Shown: positions 29,231-38,558, numbered from the stretch's first letter. The stretch is DNA of 52,778 nucleotides from Enterococcus diestrammenae (GCF_009933255.1 NZ_MAEI01000023.1:1-52778), one strand, 5' to 3'. Made by a program: numbers and translations. Notes: generated by a model from the letters alone, not told the origin.

Positions 29231-31036
29231 ATGAGAAATGAATACCCGCGCCCGCAGTTTGTTCGTAAAAACTGGCAAGATTTAAATGGCACTTGGCGCT
29301 TTGCTTTTGATGATCAAGATCGGGGAAATCAAGAAAAATGGTTTAATCACCCGGAAAAATTTGATCAAAAGATTGAGGTTCCTTTTGCCTATCAAACCAA
29401 ACTCAGTGGGATTGATAGTCAAGAGGTACATGATATCGTTTGGTATCAAAGAGAGTTTGACTGGCAGCAAGAAGCAGGCACTCGCTGTTTATTGCATTTT
29501 GGTGCGGTGGATTATCAGGCAGATGTCTATGTCAATGGCCAGTTAGCAGGAAAGCATGTGGGTGGTCATACCTCTTTTACAATGGATATCACTGATTTAG
29601 TTCAAGCCTCTGGAAATGTTTTGTCAGTTCGTGCCCAAGATTATCACGATGATGAAGAAATTCCTCGGGGAAAACAGTATTGGCATCCAGAATCAGCAGC
29701 TATCTGGTACACCAATACCACGGGGATTTGGCAATCGGTTTGGTTAGAGCCGGTGGGTAAAAACTATCTCCACAATGTGAAATTCACACCGGATTTGGAT
29801 ACAGATTCTGTGGCTATTGAGTTTCAGCTGAATCAGGCCGTGGAAAATCAGTATATTCGCTATTTTATTTCCTTTAAAGGTGAATTATTGGTGGAAGATA
29901 GTCTGAAGGTTACGAATGCTATTATGAGCCGAACCGTTCCAATTACCGCTGGCAAAATCGATCGAGGTAATTTCCACAATGATGGTTGGACTTGGACGCC
30001 AGCAAATCCCAATCTTTTTGATGTCGAAATGATCTTAGTTGATCAGCAAGAAGGGGTTCTAGATCAGGTCACTTCTTACTTTGGTATGCGAAAGATTCAC
30101 ACAGAAAAAGGCATGGTCTTCTTGAACAACCGGCCATTTTATCAAAAGTTAGTGTTGGATCAAGGCTATTGGCCTGATGGATTATTGACAGCACCTACTG
30201 ATGAAGACTTCATCAAAGACATCCAACTTTCCAAGGAAATGGGCTTTAATGGTTGTCGTAAACACCAAAAAGTTGAAGATCCACGCTTCTTGTATTGGGC
30301 GGACCAGTTGGGTTACTTGGTTTGGGGAGAATGCGCCTCTTCACCAATTTATACACCAAAAGCAGCAGCAGCTTTAACTGCAGAATGGTTTGAAATTATT
30401 GAACGGGATTACAATCATCCAAGTATTGTAACCTGGGTACCATTGAATGAAAGTTGGGGCGTACCTAATATCCATAATAATTCTCAGCAGCAAAACTTCT
30501 CTCAAGGAATCTACCATATGCTTCATGCTTTAGATGGTTCTCGACTGGTGATTTCCAACGACGGCTGGGAAATGACGGAAACGGATATTTGCGCTATTCA
30601 TAATTATTCCCACGGAGCCGCTGATGAAACGAAAAAATACCAACATTTTAAAGATACTTTGGCAACGGTTGGGGGGCTGATTGACATGCCTCCAGGAAAA
30701 TGGGGAATCTTTGCAGAAGGCTACGAATACCAAGGCCAACCGATTCTACTGACAGAATTTGGAGGTATTGGGTATAAGGTGGGTGATCAAGCTGGCTGGG
30801 GTTATACTACGGCCGAAAATGATCAACAGTATTTAGATGATTATGCCCGCATTATGGCAGCGATTTATGATTCTAAAGCGCTTTGGGGTTATTGCTATAC
30901 CCAGTTGACCGATGTGGAGCAAGAAATTAATGGGCTGTTAGCTTATGATCGCTCAGCAAAAGTTGATTTAGCAAAAATCAAAGAAATCAATGATCAGTAT
31001 TATCCAGAACGGATTGATATTTCCCATCAGTGGTAA
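29231..31036 (+). CDS. GH2 exo-beta-glycosidase B
   Basis: This 601-residue GH2 enzyme has the same three-domain layout as the enzyme at 13076 (NEYPRPQFVRKNWQDLNG start, immunoglobulin-like middle, TIM barrel). The acid/base is in WVPLNESWG and the nucleophile in LLTEFGG. It is clearly more diverged from the other two 600-residue GH2 proteins than they are from each other. The frame is open to ATG 29192, which overlaps the previous stop, but AAAGGAAG (29217-29224) and alignment with its paralogues favour ATG 29231. Cytoplasmic. Exact specificity (galactose, glucuronate or arabinopyranose) cannot be told. Confidence 0.9.
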   Translation: MRNEYPRPQFVRKNWQDLNGTWRFAFDDQDRGNQEKWFNHPEKFDQKIEVPFAYQTKLSGIDSQEVHDIVWYQREFDWQQEAGTRCLLHFGAVDYQADVYVNGQLAGKHVGGHTSFTMDITDLVQASGNVLSVRAQDYHDDEEIPRGKQYWHPESAAIWYTNTTGIWQSVWLEPVGKNYLHNVKFTPDLDTDSVAIEFQLNQAVENQYIRYFISFKGELLVEDSLKVTNAIMSRTVPITAGKIDRGNFHNDGWTWTPANPNLFDVEMILVDQQEGVLDQVTSYFGMRKIHTEKGMVFLNNRPFYQKLVLDQGYWPDGLLTAPTDEDFIKDIQLSKEMGFNGCRKHQKVEDPRFLYWADQLGYLVWGECASSPIYTPKAAAALTAEWFEIIERDYNHPSIVTWVPLNESWGVPNIHNNSQQQNFSQGIYHMLHALDGSRLVISNDGWEMTETDICAIHNYSHGAADETKKYQHFKDTLATVGGLIDMPPGKWGIFAEGYEYQGQPILLTEFGGIGYKVGDQAGWGYTTAENDQQYLDDYARIMAAIYDSKALWGYCYTQLTDVEQEINGLLAYDRSAKVDLAKIKEINDQYYPERIDISHQW

Positions 31037-31094
31037 TTCAGAAGTCATCTTATCGGCAGGAAAAATAAGAAATGACTAGCGATACTCACTTTTT

Positions 31095-31129
31095 CAAAAG
31101 CCCCTTGATAGAGATAAAAGGGGCTTTTG
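31095..31129 (+). terminator. Terminator-like hairpin after GH2 B
   Basis: A 12-bp perfect stem CAAAAGCCCCTT/AAGGGGCTTTTG lies here, and ACTCAC/GTGAGT (31085-31090, 31130-31135) can extend it past a TTTT bulge. The 3' arm supplies TTTT. The next gene starts only 46 bases later without a visible promoter, so read-through is expected. Confidence 0.6.
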
Positions 31130-31137
31130 GTGAGTAA

Positions 31138-31161
31138 TGGTAATCATTATCAAAATGATAA
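31138..31161. promoter_or_regulatory. Palindromic site before GH2 C
   Basis: TGGTAATCATTATCA (31138-31152) matches the 7-1-7 Fur-type box TGATAATNATTATCA at 14 of 15 positions, and TTATCA-AAA-TGATAA (31147-31161) is a second perfect inverted repeat overlapping it. It lies directly before the ribosome binding site. AT-rich chance similarity is possible. Confidence 0.3.
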
Positions 31162-31175
31162 AGGAGCTATATCAA

Positions 31176-32945
31176 ATGACAATCACACGAAAATTACATC
31201 CCCGGCCCCAGTTTATCCGCGAAAATTGGGAATCTTTAGATGGCCAATGGGACTTTCGCTTTGATGATGAGAATCAAGGCTTGGCAGAAAAATGGTATGA
31301 AGGTTTCGAAAAAGAAATGGTCATTACAGTACCTTTCACCTATGAAACCAAAGCTAGTGGTATCCATCAAGAAGAGCATCATTCAGTAGTATGGTATCGC
31401 AAGCATTTTACTGCTGAAAAAACTAATCAATTGTTAACCTTGTATTTTGAAGGGGTAGACTATGAAACCTCTGTTTGGATTAATGGCTATTTAGCAGGTA
31501 CACACCAGGGTGCCTATGAACGATTTTCTTTTGATATTTCCGCTTTTGTACAAGCTGGGGAAAATGAAATCGTGCTACGAGCCGAAGATTCTATGGCTTG
31601 TGAACAACCTCGGGGCAAACAGCGTTGGAAAAAGGATAACTTTGGCTGCTGGTATGTCCAGAATACCGGAATTTGGAAATCAGTTTGGATGGAAGAAAGA
31701 CAACATAGTATCTCTTTAGATATGGTAAAAATTACGCCAGATTTGGATGGAGATCAAGTTACTTTTCAGCCTCGAGTTATCACACCAGCCGGTTTTTCAG
31801 ATACAGTCATTTTTGAAGCGGTTATCACCTTTGCTGGTGCGGCAGTTAGTGAAGTTCGCGGAAGTTTACATCAAAAAATGCAAATTTTTACCTCTGATAC
31901 TCGCTTAGCCGAAGATCCTTGTTGGGGAACCAAAGTCTGGTCACCGGCGGATCCAAATCTTTATGATGTCACTTTTCGTTTGTACGATGAATCTGATCAA
32001 CTGTTAGATGAAGTGTCTAGTTACTTTGGGATGCGTAAAATTCATATCCAAAATGGTCAGATTTTACTAAATAACACAACCTTGTACCAACGCTTAATTT
32101 TGGATCAAGGCTATTGGCCAGAGTCTTCGATTACACCGCCATCAGTAGAAGCTTTAGAGCTAGATTTGCAACGGATCAAAGAACTAGGTTATAACGGGTT
32201 GCGGAAGCATCAAAAATTAGAAGATGAACGTTTTTTGTATCTGTGTGACCAAATGGGGATGTTGGTGTGGAGTGAAATGCCATCAACGTACACTTATAAT
32301 GATATTGCTGTAGAAAATTTTGTATCAGAGTGGCAAGCCATTGTGAAACAATACTATAATCATCCGGCTATTATTACTTGGGTGCCATTTAATGAATCTT
32401 GGGGCATCAAAGATATCGCTCATAATAAGGCGCAGCAAGCTTTTACTGAAACAGTCTACTATTTGACTAAATCTTATGACCCTGCCCGACCGGTGATTAC
32501 TAATGATGGTTGGGTGCATACAATTTCTGATATTGTGACCCTTCATGATTATGAAGAGTATGGAGAAATGTTGGCTGCTAGGTATGCTGACAAAGATGCG
32601 ATTGTAAACAATGAAATCCAGTTTAACAAAGACTTTCATGCTTTTGCTGATGGCTACAGCTATCATGGTCAACCGGTGATTATCTCTGAATTTGGTGGAA
32701 TTGCTTTTTCAACTGCAGAAGGAGCAGAGTGGGGCTATGGTCATCATGTTGGCAATGAAGCGGAGTTTATGAACCGTTTTGATAAGATTCACCAAGCAAT
32801 TCAAGATTTACCGTATGTAGTTGGTTATTGCTACACTCAATTGACAGATGTGGAACAAGAAGTTAACGGATTGTTAGATGTCAATCGGAAGCCTAAATTA
32901 CCGGTAGCGCCAATCGTGGCGATTAATGAGCGACGATTGAAATAA
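31176..32945 (+). CDS. GH2 exo-beta-glycosidase C
   Basis: This 589-residue GH2 enzyme is closely related to the one at 13076-14866: both carry LYQRLILDQGYWPES, GLRKHQK, FLYLCD and FGCWYVQ blocks in the same order, and the same active-site stretches WVPFNESWG and IISEFGG. AAAGGAG (31160-31166) supports ATG 31176; the upstream ATG at 31137 lies too close to the preceding hairpin and adds residues that the paralogues lack. No signal peptide. The pair suggests a duplication that put one copy in each regulator module, either for dosage or for a different linkage. Confidence 0.92.
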   Translation: MTITRKLHPRPQFIRENWESLDGQWDFRFDDENQGLAEKWYEGFEKEMVITVPFTYETKASGIHQEEHHSVVWYRKHFTAEKTNQLLTLYFEGVDYETSVWINGYLAGTHQGAYERFSFDISAFVQAGENEIVLRAEDSMACEQPRGKQRWKKDNFGCWYVQNTGIWKSVWMEERQHSISLDMVKITPDLDGDQVTFQPRVITPAGFSDTVIFEAVITFAGAAVSEVRGSLHQKMQIFTSDTRLAEDPCWGTKVWSPADPNLYDVTFRLYDESDQLLDEVSSYFGMRKIHIQNGQILLNNTTLYQRLILDQGYWPESSITPPSVEALELDLQRIKELGYNGLRKHQKLEDERFLYLCDQMGMLVWSEMPSTYTYNDIAVENFVSEWQAIVKQYYNHPAIITWVPFNESWGIKDIAHNKAQQAFTETVYYLTKSYDPARPVITNDGWVHTISDIVTLHDYEEYGEMLAARYADKDAIVNNEIQFNKDFHAFADGYSYHGQPVIISEFGGIAFSTAEGAEWGYGHHVGNEAEFMNRFDKIHQAIQDLPYVVGYCYTQLTDVEQEVNGLLDVNRKPKLPVAPIVAINERRLK

Positions 32946-32964
32946 TTCCAGACACTTAAATAAT

Positions 32965-32999
32965 AGGAGAACCAGTGGCTTGCAGTCGCTGGTTCTCCT
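32965..32999 (+). terminator. Hairpin between GH2 C and the GH43 gene
   Basis: An 11-bp perfect stem, AGGAGAACCAG/CTGGTTCTCCT, has a 13-base loop. Only two Ts follow, so termination would be partial. The GH43 gene starts 17 bases later and has no obvious promoter of its own. Confidence 0.5.
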
Positions 33000-33015
33000 T
33001 AAAATGGAGAGACGG

Positions 33016-34602
33016 ATGACAAAAATTAAAAAGCGGCGAATTGTGATAATCATCGCAGTCCTTAGCCTTATTATCATAACTGCCGGAAGCACTGTGGCGT
33101 TCCTCAGATCCCGAGGCTATCACAGCAATTTTCAAGATCAAAGAAATTGGCAAGTCTATGCTGGAAGTGAGGAAACTGCGGCAAAACAATCACAAGGAGT
33201 GTTACAAATGAATGTGGGAATTGGCAATAAATGGATTAACCAACAAGAAAAAACTGATTTTGAAGCTTCTGTTTCGGTGAGGATTCAAACCAATCCCGTC
33301 AGTGTCGGAGAAGGGGAGCTGCCAGATGCGGGGCTGCTTTTCCGAGTTCAAGAGGACAGTTTGTCGGATGGAACAGATGTGGTGGATGGTTATTATTTTG
33401 GTATCGACCTTTATAAGCAACAGGTTTTTTTGAAGCAAGGAGATAGCGCAAGCCAAAAATGGCAAGAAATCGCCACTAAACAGCACTTGATTGAAGCCAA
33501 TACTGACTATCGCTTGACGGTGAAAGTAGCGGGAAACCATATCATAGGATTTGTAGATGAAAGAAAGGACAGTTGGCCGGTGATTGATGTGGTGGCTGAA
33601 GACTTTGCAGAAGGGCTGATTGGTGTGCAAAACCAACAGTTGCAGACGGCATTCACTAAGTTTGCCATCAAGGGCTACGAGGAAAGTGAAGGGAAAGAGG
33701 CGACTTATCAGAACCCACTTCTGCCAGAGATTGCCGATCCCGATGTGTTGTATTGGGAAGGGACGTACTACCTTTATGCCACCACTCCTGGAACCAATAT
33801 CGGTGGGATTAAAGTCTATACGTCTAAAGATTTGGTGAACTGGGAAGATGCTGGGATGGCGATGACGGCCGGTCCCGATAACTGGGGAACTGAAGGGTTT
33901 TGGGCACCGGATTTGATTGAAAAGGATGGTCGCTTTTACATGTATTACACAGCCAATGAACACCTTTGCGTCAGTATCGCGGACAATCCCCTTGGCCCTT
34001 TTAAACAGGAAAATGTGGCACCGATGCACGAGGACATCCAAGAAATCGATGCTCATGCTTATCTTGATGATGATGGCCAGTATTATTTGTATTTTGTTCG
34101 CTTTAACAATGGTAATCTGATCTATGGCGCAAAATTAAATGATGATATGCAGACCATCGACGAGGAGTCCATCGTGGAAGTCTTGGCCCCATCGCAAGCT
34201 TGGGAGCAGGACATGGCGAATATCAATGAAGGACCATATATGCTCAAACATGAGGGCAAGTATTACCTGACCTATTCCGGTTCTCACTTTGAAAGTCCGT
34301 TATATGGTGCGGGTTATGCGGTCAGTGATTCTCCCCTCGGCCCGTTTGAAAAATATACCGAAAATCCTATCATGCAGTCCAATTCTTTAGTTCACGGGGC
34401 GGGGCATCACGCTGTCGCTGAATCCCCAGATGGCAAAGAATTGTTTATGATTTATCACCGGCATCAAACGTTGTATAGTACTGATCCGCGGGAATTTGCC
34501 ATTGACCGGATGCGCTTTACGGAAAATGCCAAGGGTGAGACGGTTTTGCAAGTCTATGGACCAACCGTGACACCACAGCCTTATCCTAGTGGGGCGAAGT
34601 AG
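33016..34602 (+). CDS. Membrane-anchored GH43 arabinofuranosidase/xylosidase-type enzyme
   Basis: This 528-residue protein begins with a basic patch and one hydrophobic anchor (about residues 3-27). A beta-sandwich region of about 200 residues resembles a concanavalin-type domain, and a five-bladed GH43 propeller runs from about residue 230 to the end. The catalytic set is visible: base Asp241 in IADPDV, pKa modulator Asp345 in EIDAHAY, acid Glu405 in INEGPYM. GH43 members mostly remove alpha-L-arabinofuranose or beta-xylose. It is the only enzyme of the region placed outside the cytoplasm. Start at ATG 33016 with GGAGA just upstream; an in-frame ATG at 33004 is less well placed. Confidence 0.9.
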   Translation: MTKIKKRRIVIIIAVLSLIIITAGSTVAFLRSRGYHSNFQDQRNWQVYAGSEETAAKQSQGVLQMNVGIGNKWINQQEKTDFEASVSVRIQTNPVSVGEGELPDAGLLFRVQEDSLSDGTDVVDGYYFGIDLYKQQVFLKQGDSASQKWQEIATKQHLIEANTDYRLTVKVAGNHIIGFVDERKDSWPVIDVVAEDFAEGLIGVQNQQLQTAFTKFAIKGYEESEGKEATYQNPLLPEIADPDVLYWEGTYYLYATTPGTNIGGIKVYTSKDLVNWEDAGMAMTAGPDNWGTEGFWAPDLIEKDGRFYMYYTANEHLCVSIADNPLGPFKQENVAPMHEDIQEIDAHAYLDDDGQYYLYFVRFNNGNLIYGAKLNDDMQTIDEESIVEVLAPSQAWEQDMANINEGPYMLKHEGKYYLTYSGSHFESPLYGAGYAVSDSPLGPFEKYTENPIMQSNSLVHGAGHHAVAESPDGKELFMIYHRHQTLYSTDPREFAIDRMRFTENAKGETVLQVYGPTVTPQPYPSGAK

Positions 34603-34638
34603 ATTTGGGATAGAACGTTAGTTAGTTGGGAGAAAAGG

Positions 34639-34688
34639 AAAACACCGCCAATTAAGACTTGGGAACTGTCTTGGTTAGCGGTGTTTTT
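34639..34688 (+). terminator. Terminator after the GH43 gene
   Basis: AAAACACCGC (34639-34648) pairs with GCGGTGTTTT (34678-34687), with an inner AAGAC/GTCTT stem, and ends in TTTTT. It closes the glycan-utilisation region. Confidence 0.8.
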
Positions 34689-34709
34689 GCGGATGGAGTA
34701 AGGGAAAAC

Positions 34710-34739
34710 TTGACAGTATTCGCGTTTTCTCGCTATGCT
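34710..34739 (+). promoter_or_regulatory. Predicted promoter of the anchored hypothetical gene
   Basis: A perfect TTGACA (34710-34715), 18 bases, then TATGCT (34734-34739). The leader would be about 43 bases. It supports an independent transcript after the terminator. Confidence 0.6.
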
Positions 34740-34787
34740 GGTAGTAAAGATCATACGACATCCACTCAAGGGAAACGAGGTGGTATC

Positions 34788-35510
34788 TTGGAACAAACAA
34801 GATTAGGCAAAAAGAAGCAAAAAAATCCGTGGTGGCTTTATATTGTGATGTTTTTAGTCGGAGTAATTGTTGCGATGGTGGCCTTTATCTTACTCACCAA
34901 AAAAGACGAGCAACCGAAACAGACCGCTAGCTCTACTGGTTCGTCAACGGTTACACAAAGGCAAGAAGGTAGTGCTAGAAATACTTCGCAAACTGCTGTA
35001 TCCGCCAGTGCTGAAACGGAGGAGACAAGCGCTTCTTCAGATATCGGGTCATCTACCGCTGAGGCTCCTTATGCTGTGGATATTGCCACCTTCACAGAAC
35101 AGGATAGTCTCAGATTTCGACCAAAAGGAGATAGCATAGGAACGTTGAATCGTGGTAAATCAGCGCTTATCCGAAAAGTCGATGATTTATACTATTTCGA
35201 ATGGAGTCACGTTTATCGTGATGCTTGGACTAATTATTCTGGGCGGTTTGTCTATCAAGTTGAATTAGAGACTGTCCCGACGGAGGAATTAGAGGTCTCT
35301 AGTTATTCTCAAGTACCTCGAACAGTGAAAGTTAACACTCGCTTTAAATTGACTAATCTCATTTCCGCCAACGATGATTTCGCTCAAAGCTGGCAAGGGC
35401 AGTATCTCTACAGCTTTTATGCATCTGATGGGACTATTTCTCTAACCGTGCCAGAGGATAATACTGGCGGCTTTAGCAGTCAGATGGAGTATCAGCTTGT
35501 GAAACAATAA
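34788..35510 (+). CDS. Membrane-anchored extracellular protein, unknown function
   Basis: I do not recognise this 240-residue protein. A short Lys-rich head, one hydrophobic segment (about residues 17-38), a Ser/Thr/Glu-rich linker (about 40-95) and a folded C-terminal domain of about 140 residues are visible. The C-terminal part is rich in aromatic residues and beta-strand patterns and could be an SH3-like or other wall-facing domain. The predicted promoter and GAGGTGG (34777-34783) imply a TTG start at 34788; the frame is open further upstream, but that part overlaps the terminator and the promoter. A hairpin terminator follows. Confidence 0.65.
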   Translation: MEQTRLGKKKQKNPWWLYIVMFLVGVIVAMVAFILLTKKDEQPKQTASSTGSSTVTQRQEGSARNTSQTAVSASAETEETSASSDIGSSTAEAPYAVDIATFTEQDSLRFRPKGDSIGTLNRGKSALIRKVDDLYYFEWSHVYRDAWTNYSGRFVYQVELETVPTEELEVSSYSQVPRTVKVNTRFKLTNLISANDDFAQSWQGQYLYSFYASDGTISLTVPEDNTGGFSSQMEYQLVKQ

Positions 35511-35530
35511 CTGGAAGTATTACTTGCTAA

Positions 35531-35573
35531 CGAAAAAGCCGCACCTCATCAAAAAATGAGTTGTGGCTTTTCG
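35531..35573. terminator. Bidirectional terminator
   Basis: CGAAAA-AGCC/GGCT-TTTCG with an inner CTCAT/ATGAG stem and an A-rich loop. It sits between two convergent genes and has A and T tracts on both sides. Confidence 0.7.
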
Positions 35574-35578
35574 TAATG

Positions 35579-37339
35579 TTATTCTTGGCCTCGCCGCATC
35601 ACAATCCCAGTCACTTTATCTAAGCCCTTAGCGACACCGCGACTGACAATCGGGCGGCTCAACAGCCAGAGGATTAAAACAGAGCCTAGTAACAGCAGTA
35701 GAAATTCTAACGCGGGTGTGCCAAACCAACTTCCAGTAGCCCCCCACCTAGAAGCCGCTAGTTGCTCGCCAGCTTGGACGAGCGGGGCTACTAGATAGAC
35801 GTGAAGCAGATAGATGGCCAGGGTGTTTTGCCCCCAGATAGTGTAAAAACGGCGATGATTTTTTGCTAAGGTGATGAAGACGAAGATGAAGGCAAAGCTC
35901 AAGATAGCCAGTAAAATATCCGCCAATAGACTTTGCCACAAGGGGATGCCAATCAAATCATAGGCGCGATCCCCCCACAAAATCTCTGGTGGTAAATCTG
36001 CCACTGACCACAATGTAGCGGTCAATAGTCCGACAGCCGCCACAATCAGGCTGATGACCCGGCGAAAGGGAAAATGCCGGATACGATCGATGTGTCGCGG
36101 TTGGCAATAATACCCCGCCAAAAAGAAGGGTAGAAATCCCAACGTCCGAGCTAGCGCCATATAGGTACCAAACTCGGTGAGAAAGCCGGAGAGAATCGCT
36201 ACCAAAAAGCTGACGATTAAGACGTGGCGGATCCGTACCAAGTCTGGCAAGAGGAGCCGCCAGATAAACATGCAGTAAAGGTACCACAGCGTCCAGCCGG
36301 GATTTAAAATGGCGAATTCATCGATTTTTCCCAAGGCTAGCATAATCAAAGTTAAGACGACATTTAATAACAGGTAGGGTAAGAGGAAATTCCGGACGGC
36401 GGTTTCTCGACCCCGTGGGAGATTTTTTGAAAAATACCCAGAAATAAAAATGAACACCGGCATATGGAAGAGATAAATAAAGACGTAGATGAATTCCGCC
36501 ACTGGATCGACTAGTCGAAAATATTCGATGGCGTGGCCGAAAATTACCAAGAAGATCAGCACAGCGCGAATATTATCAAAGGAGTAATCGCGACTTGGCT
36601 TGGCTGTCATTGCTAGGCTGGTAGTTGGTGTAGTGACGGTGGGCGCCGATGTTGGTGGAAGCTGATGAGCGGTTTTGGAAGACCAATCGTCAGTTTTTTC
36701 CAGCTGGGAATCGGGCAACGAATCTACTCCCTGAGAGTTGAGAGTCTCCTGTTGTCTCGTACTTGCCGTCTTTTCACTTGCTGTGTTTTCTGCATCAATC
36801 CCTGTCTCTGACCCGGCTAGCCCTTTCTCGGCTGCTCGCCGTTGTTGCCGCTGTGCTTCCCGTAGTTGGATCCATTCCCGCAACGTCAAATGTTCGTGGT
36901 TGGGGGAATCTAGGACGTCTAGGGGGATGGCCGGATCGTCGAAGTCGTTGACAAAGGCAGGCGGTGCTGCGGCATTTAGCTCTTTTTCCGTCGAGTTGTG
37001 GGACAAAGGTTGTTCAGCAGTCGAGGGGGGTTCTTTTGCTGAGTGATCTACTGCCTGGGTATTTGCTTGGAAATCTGTTGGACTGTTACTGTTAGCAGTT
37101 GTCTTTTTTGTTGATTCATCACTGCTGGCCTTAGCGGGGGCAGTTGCGCTAACATTTTGCTCATTTGTTTTTTTATTTTTATGGGTTGCTTCTGAAATAA
37201 TAGACACCCCCAGTTGGGATAAGGTATGCTTGAGACAAGTGATAACAAGGCTCAAGAGGAATGGCCAAAACCAATCTACTTTCGTGGGCGTTTTCCCATA
37301 CACTAAAAATTGGCGAGACCATTGCTTATATGATAACAC
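35579..37339 (-). CDS. Membrane acyltransferase (fucose-4-O-acetylase type) with a long low-complexity N-terminal region
   Basis: The last 340 residues or so form an acyltransferase-3 domain with about ten membrane segments, beginning DYSFDNIRAVLIFLVIFGHAIEYF with its conserved His; such enzymes O-acetylate surface glycans. Ahead of it come a hydrophobic segment near residues 22-50 and about 190 residues rich in Ser, Thr, Ala, Glu and Gln. The total is 586 residues, about 240 more than the usual family length. The only upstream start is a GTG without a convincing Shine-Dalgarno, and the Met just before the core (36610) has none either, so the N-terminus is uncertain. The frame stays open through the linker with ordinary codons, which argues that it is translated. 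Confidence 0.8.
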   Translation of the reverse strand: MLSYKQWSRQFLVYGKTPTKVDWFWPFLLSLVITCLKHTLSQLGVSIISEATHKNKKTNEQNVSATAPAKASSDESTKKTTANSNSPTDFQANTQAVDHSAKEPPSTAEQPLSHNSTEKELNAAAPPAFVNDFDDPAIPLDVLDSPNHEHLTLREWIQLREAQRQQRRAAEKGLAGSETGIDAENTASEKTASTRQQETLNSQGVDSLPDSQLEKTDDWSSKTAHQLPPTSAPTVTTPTTSLAMTAKPSRDYSFDNIRAVLIFLVIFGHAIEYFRLVDPVAEFIYVFIYLFHMPVFIFISGYFSKNLPRGRETAVRNFLLPYLLLNVVLTLIMLALGKIDEFAILNPGWTLWYLYCMFIWRLLLPDLVRIRHVLIVSFLVAILSGFLTEFGTYMALARTLGFLPFFLAGYYCQPRHIDRIRHFPFRRVISLIVAAVGLLTATLWSVADLPPEILWGDRAYDLIGIPLWQSLLADILLAILSFAFIFVFITLAKNHRRFYTIWGQNTLAIYLLHVYLVAPLVQAGEQLAASRWGATGSWFGTPALEFLLLLLGSVLILWLLSRPIVSRGVAKGLDKVTGIVMRRGQE

Positions 37340-37351
37340 GTTTTTTAGTAA

Positions 37352-37361
37352 CTACCGGTAG
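37352..37361. promoter_or_regulatory. Short palindrome in the acyltransferase/esterase intergenic region
   Basis: CTACCGGTAG is a perfect 10-base palindrome midway between the two divergent genes. It could be an operator core; no adjacent regulator is present, so the assignment is open. Confidence 0.25.
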
Positions 37362-37461
37362 CAAATGGGAAAAAAGCGCCATTGCTATACCTTGAGTGCC
37401 TTAGGAGTAGCTGTTATTCATTTACTGGCAAACACAAGCGAACTTATCAAAGGAGGGGCCT

Positions 37462-38487
37462 ATGCGATTTTCCGCGAAATTTGTCAAACAAGTTTTCAAA
37501 GTAATCCATATGAAAAAATTGGTGGGCAAAAATATGGTGGATCCTCCACCGCGACTAGAGCTTAATGCGCAACAGCTAAAGCGTAGCCAACTGCCGCAAC
37601 GCCAGGAGACCATCGGAGCGTCGGACCTGATTACCTTGTTTCCGGCACATCCTACGACGCAGCATGTGTTTTATCTTCATGGGGGTGGCTATGCGTTGGA
37701 AGCCTCCCCTTTTCATAAAAAAATTCAGGCGTATTTTGTCAGTAAGTATGGCTTAAAAGTCAGTGCCTTTGATTATCCTTTGGCACCGGAGCATACGGCA
37801 GAAGTGACGTTACGCGAGACGTTAAAAGCCTTCCAACGACTGGTATTTTTGTATCCAGATGACCAGTTTTATTTGTTCGGCGATTCAGCAGGAGGTGGCT
37901 TGGCCTTGAGTTTGGCTCAGCATTTGCGGGATTTAGCGCTGGCAGAAGTCCCAGGAGATTCCCTTCGTAAGCAGCCCGCAAATTCAGCTGCTAGCTCGGC
38001 GCCAAATACCTCGACAAGCCCAGGAGCAGAGTCTTTGTCAGAAGCCGGCTTAGCGGATCTTCGTCAGACTGCCAGGCACCGGCCGCAGAAGTTGGCGCTG
38101 ATTTCTCCTTGGTTGGATTTGACGTTACAAGATCCTCGTATCGCAGGGATTGAAAATCGTGATGTGCTGCTGGAACGGGAGCTGTTGGCAGAAGCCGCCG
38201 CCAATTATGCCGGTGGTTTGGCGCTGACGGATCCGCGGGTGTCGCCTTTGTTTGGAGAGCTGACGGATTTGGGTGCGTTATTGGTTATCAGTGGCACCGA
38301 CGATATCCTCAATCCGGATGTGCTAAATTTAGAGGAACGGTTGCAGGCGCTGGGTTCGCCAGATTCCACGGGTACCCGACTGACCTTGAGTATCGCCCCA
38401 GAAATGATGCATGATTTTGTGGTTTATCCCCTAAAAGAATCAGCGCCTTATCTGGATCTGATTGGTAATTTTTACACGGAAAAATAA
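37462..38487 (+). CDS. Alpha/beta-hydrolase, hormone-sensitive-lipase type esterase
   Basis: This 341-residue family IV esterase has the oxyanion motif HGGGYA, the nucleophile Ser142 in GDSAGGG, an acidic residue in SGTDDILNPD and the catalytic His in MMHDFVVYP. Small acyl esters are the usual substrates, in the cytoplasm. AAAGGAGG (37449-37456) precedes the ATG. An insertion of about 45 residues rich in Ser, Ala, Pro and Thr (about 160-205) separates the nucleophile region from the rest of the fold and is not normal for the family. It resembles in composition the linker in the divergent acyltransferase. Substrate unknown. Confidence 0.9.
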   Translation: MRFSAKFVKQVFKVIHMKKLVGKNMVDPPPRLELNAQQLKRSQLPQRQETIGASDLITLFPAHPTTQHVFYLHGGGYALEASPFHKKIQAYFVSKYGLKVSAFDYPLAPEHTAEVTLRETLKAFQRLVFLYPDDQFYLFGDSAGGGLALSLAQHLRDLALAEVPGDSLRKQPANSAASSAPNTSTSPGAESLSEAGLADLRQTARHRPQKLALISPWLDLTLQDPRIAGIENRDVLLERELLAEAAANYAGGLALTDPRVSPLFGELTDLGALLVISGTDDILNPDVLNLEERLQALGSPDSTGTRLTLSIAPEMMHDFVVYPLKESAPYLDLIGNFYTEK

Positions 38488-38492
38488 CAACG

Positions 38493-38558
38493 AAAAAGCT
38501 TGTCCTAGTTGGCGCTCCTTGCGAAAATCGTGGGAGGACCTTGATGGACAAGCTTTTT
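38493..38558 (+). terminator. Terminator after the esterase gene
   Basis: A 13-bp perfect stem AAAAAGCTTGTCC/GGACAAGCTTTTT has a 40-base loop that can fold further. The 3' arm ends in five Ts. The A-tract on the left could also serve the convergent permease gene. Confidence 0.7.
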
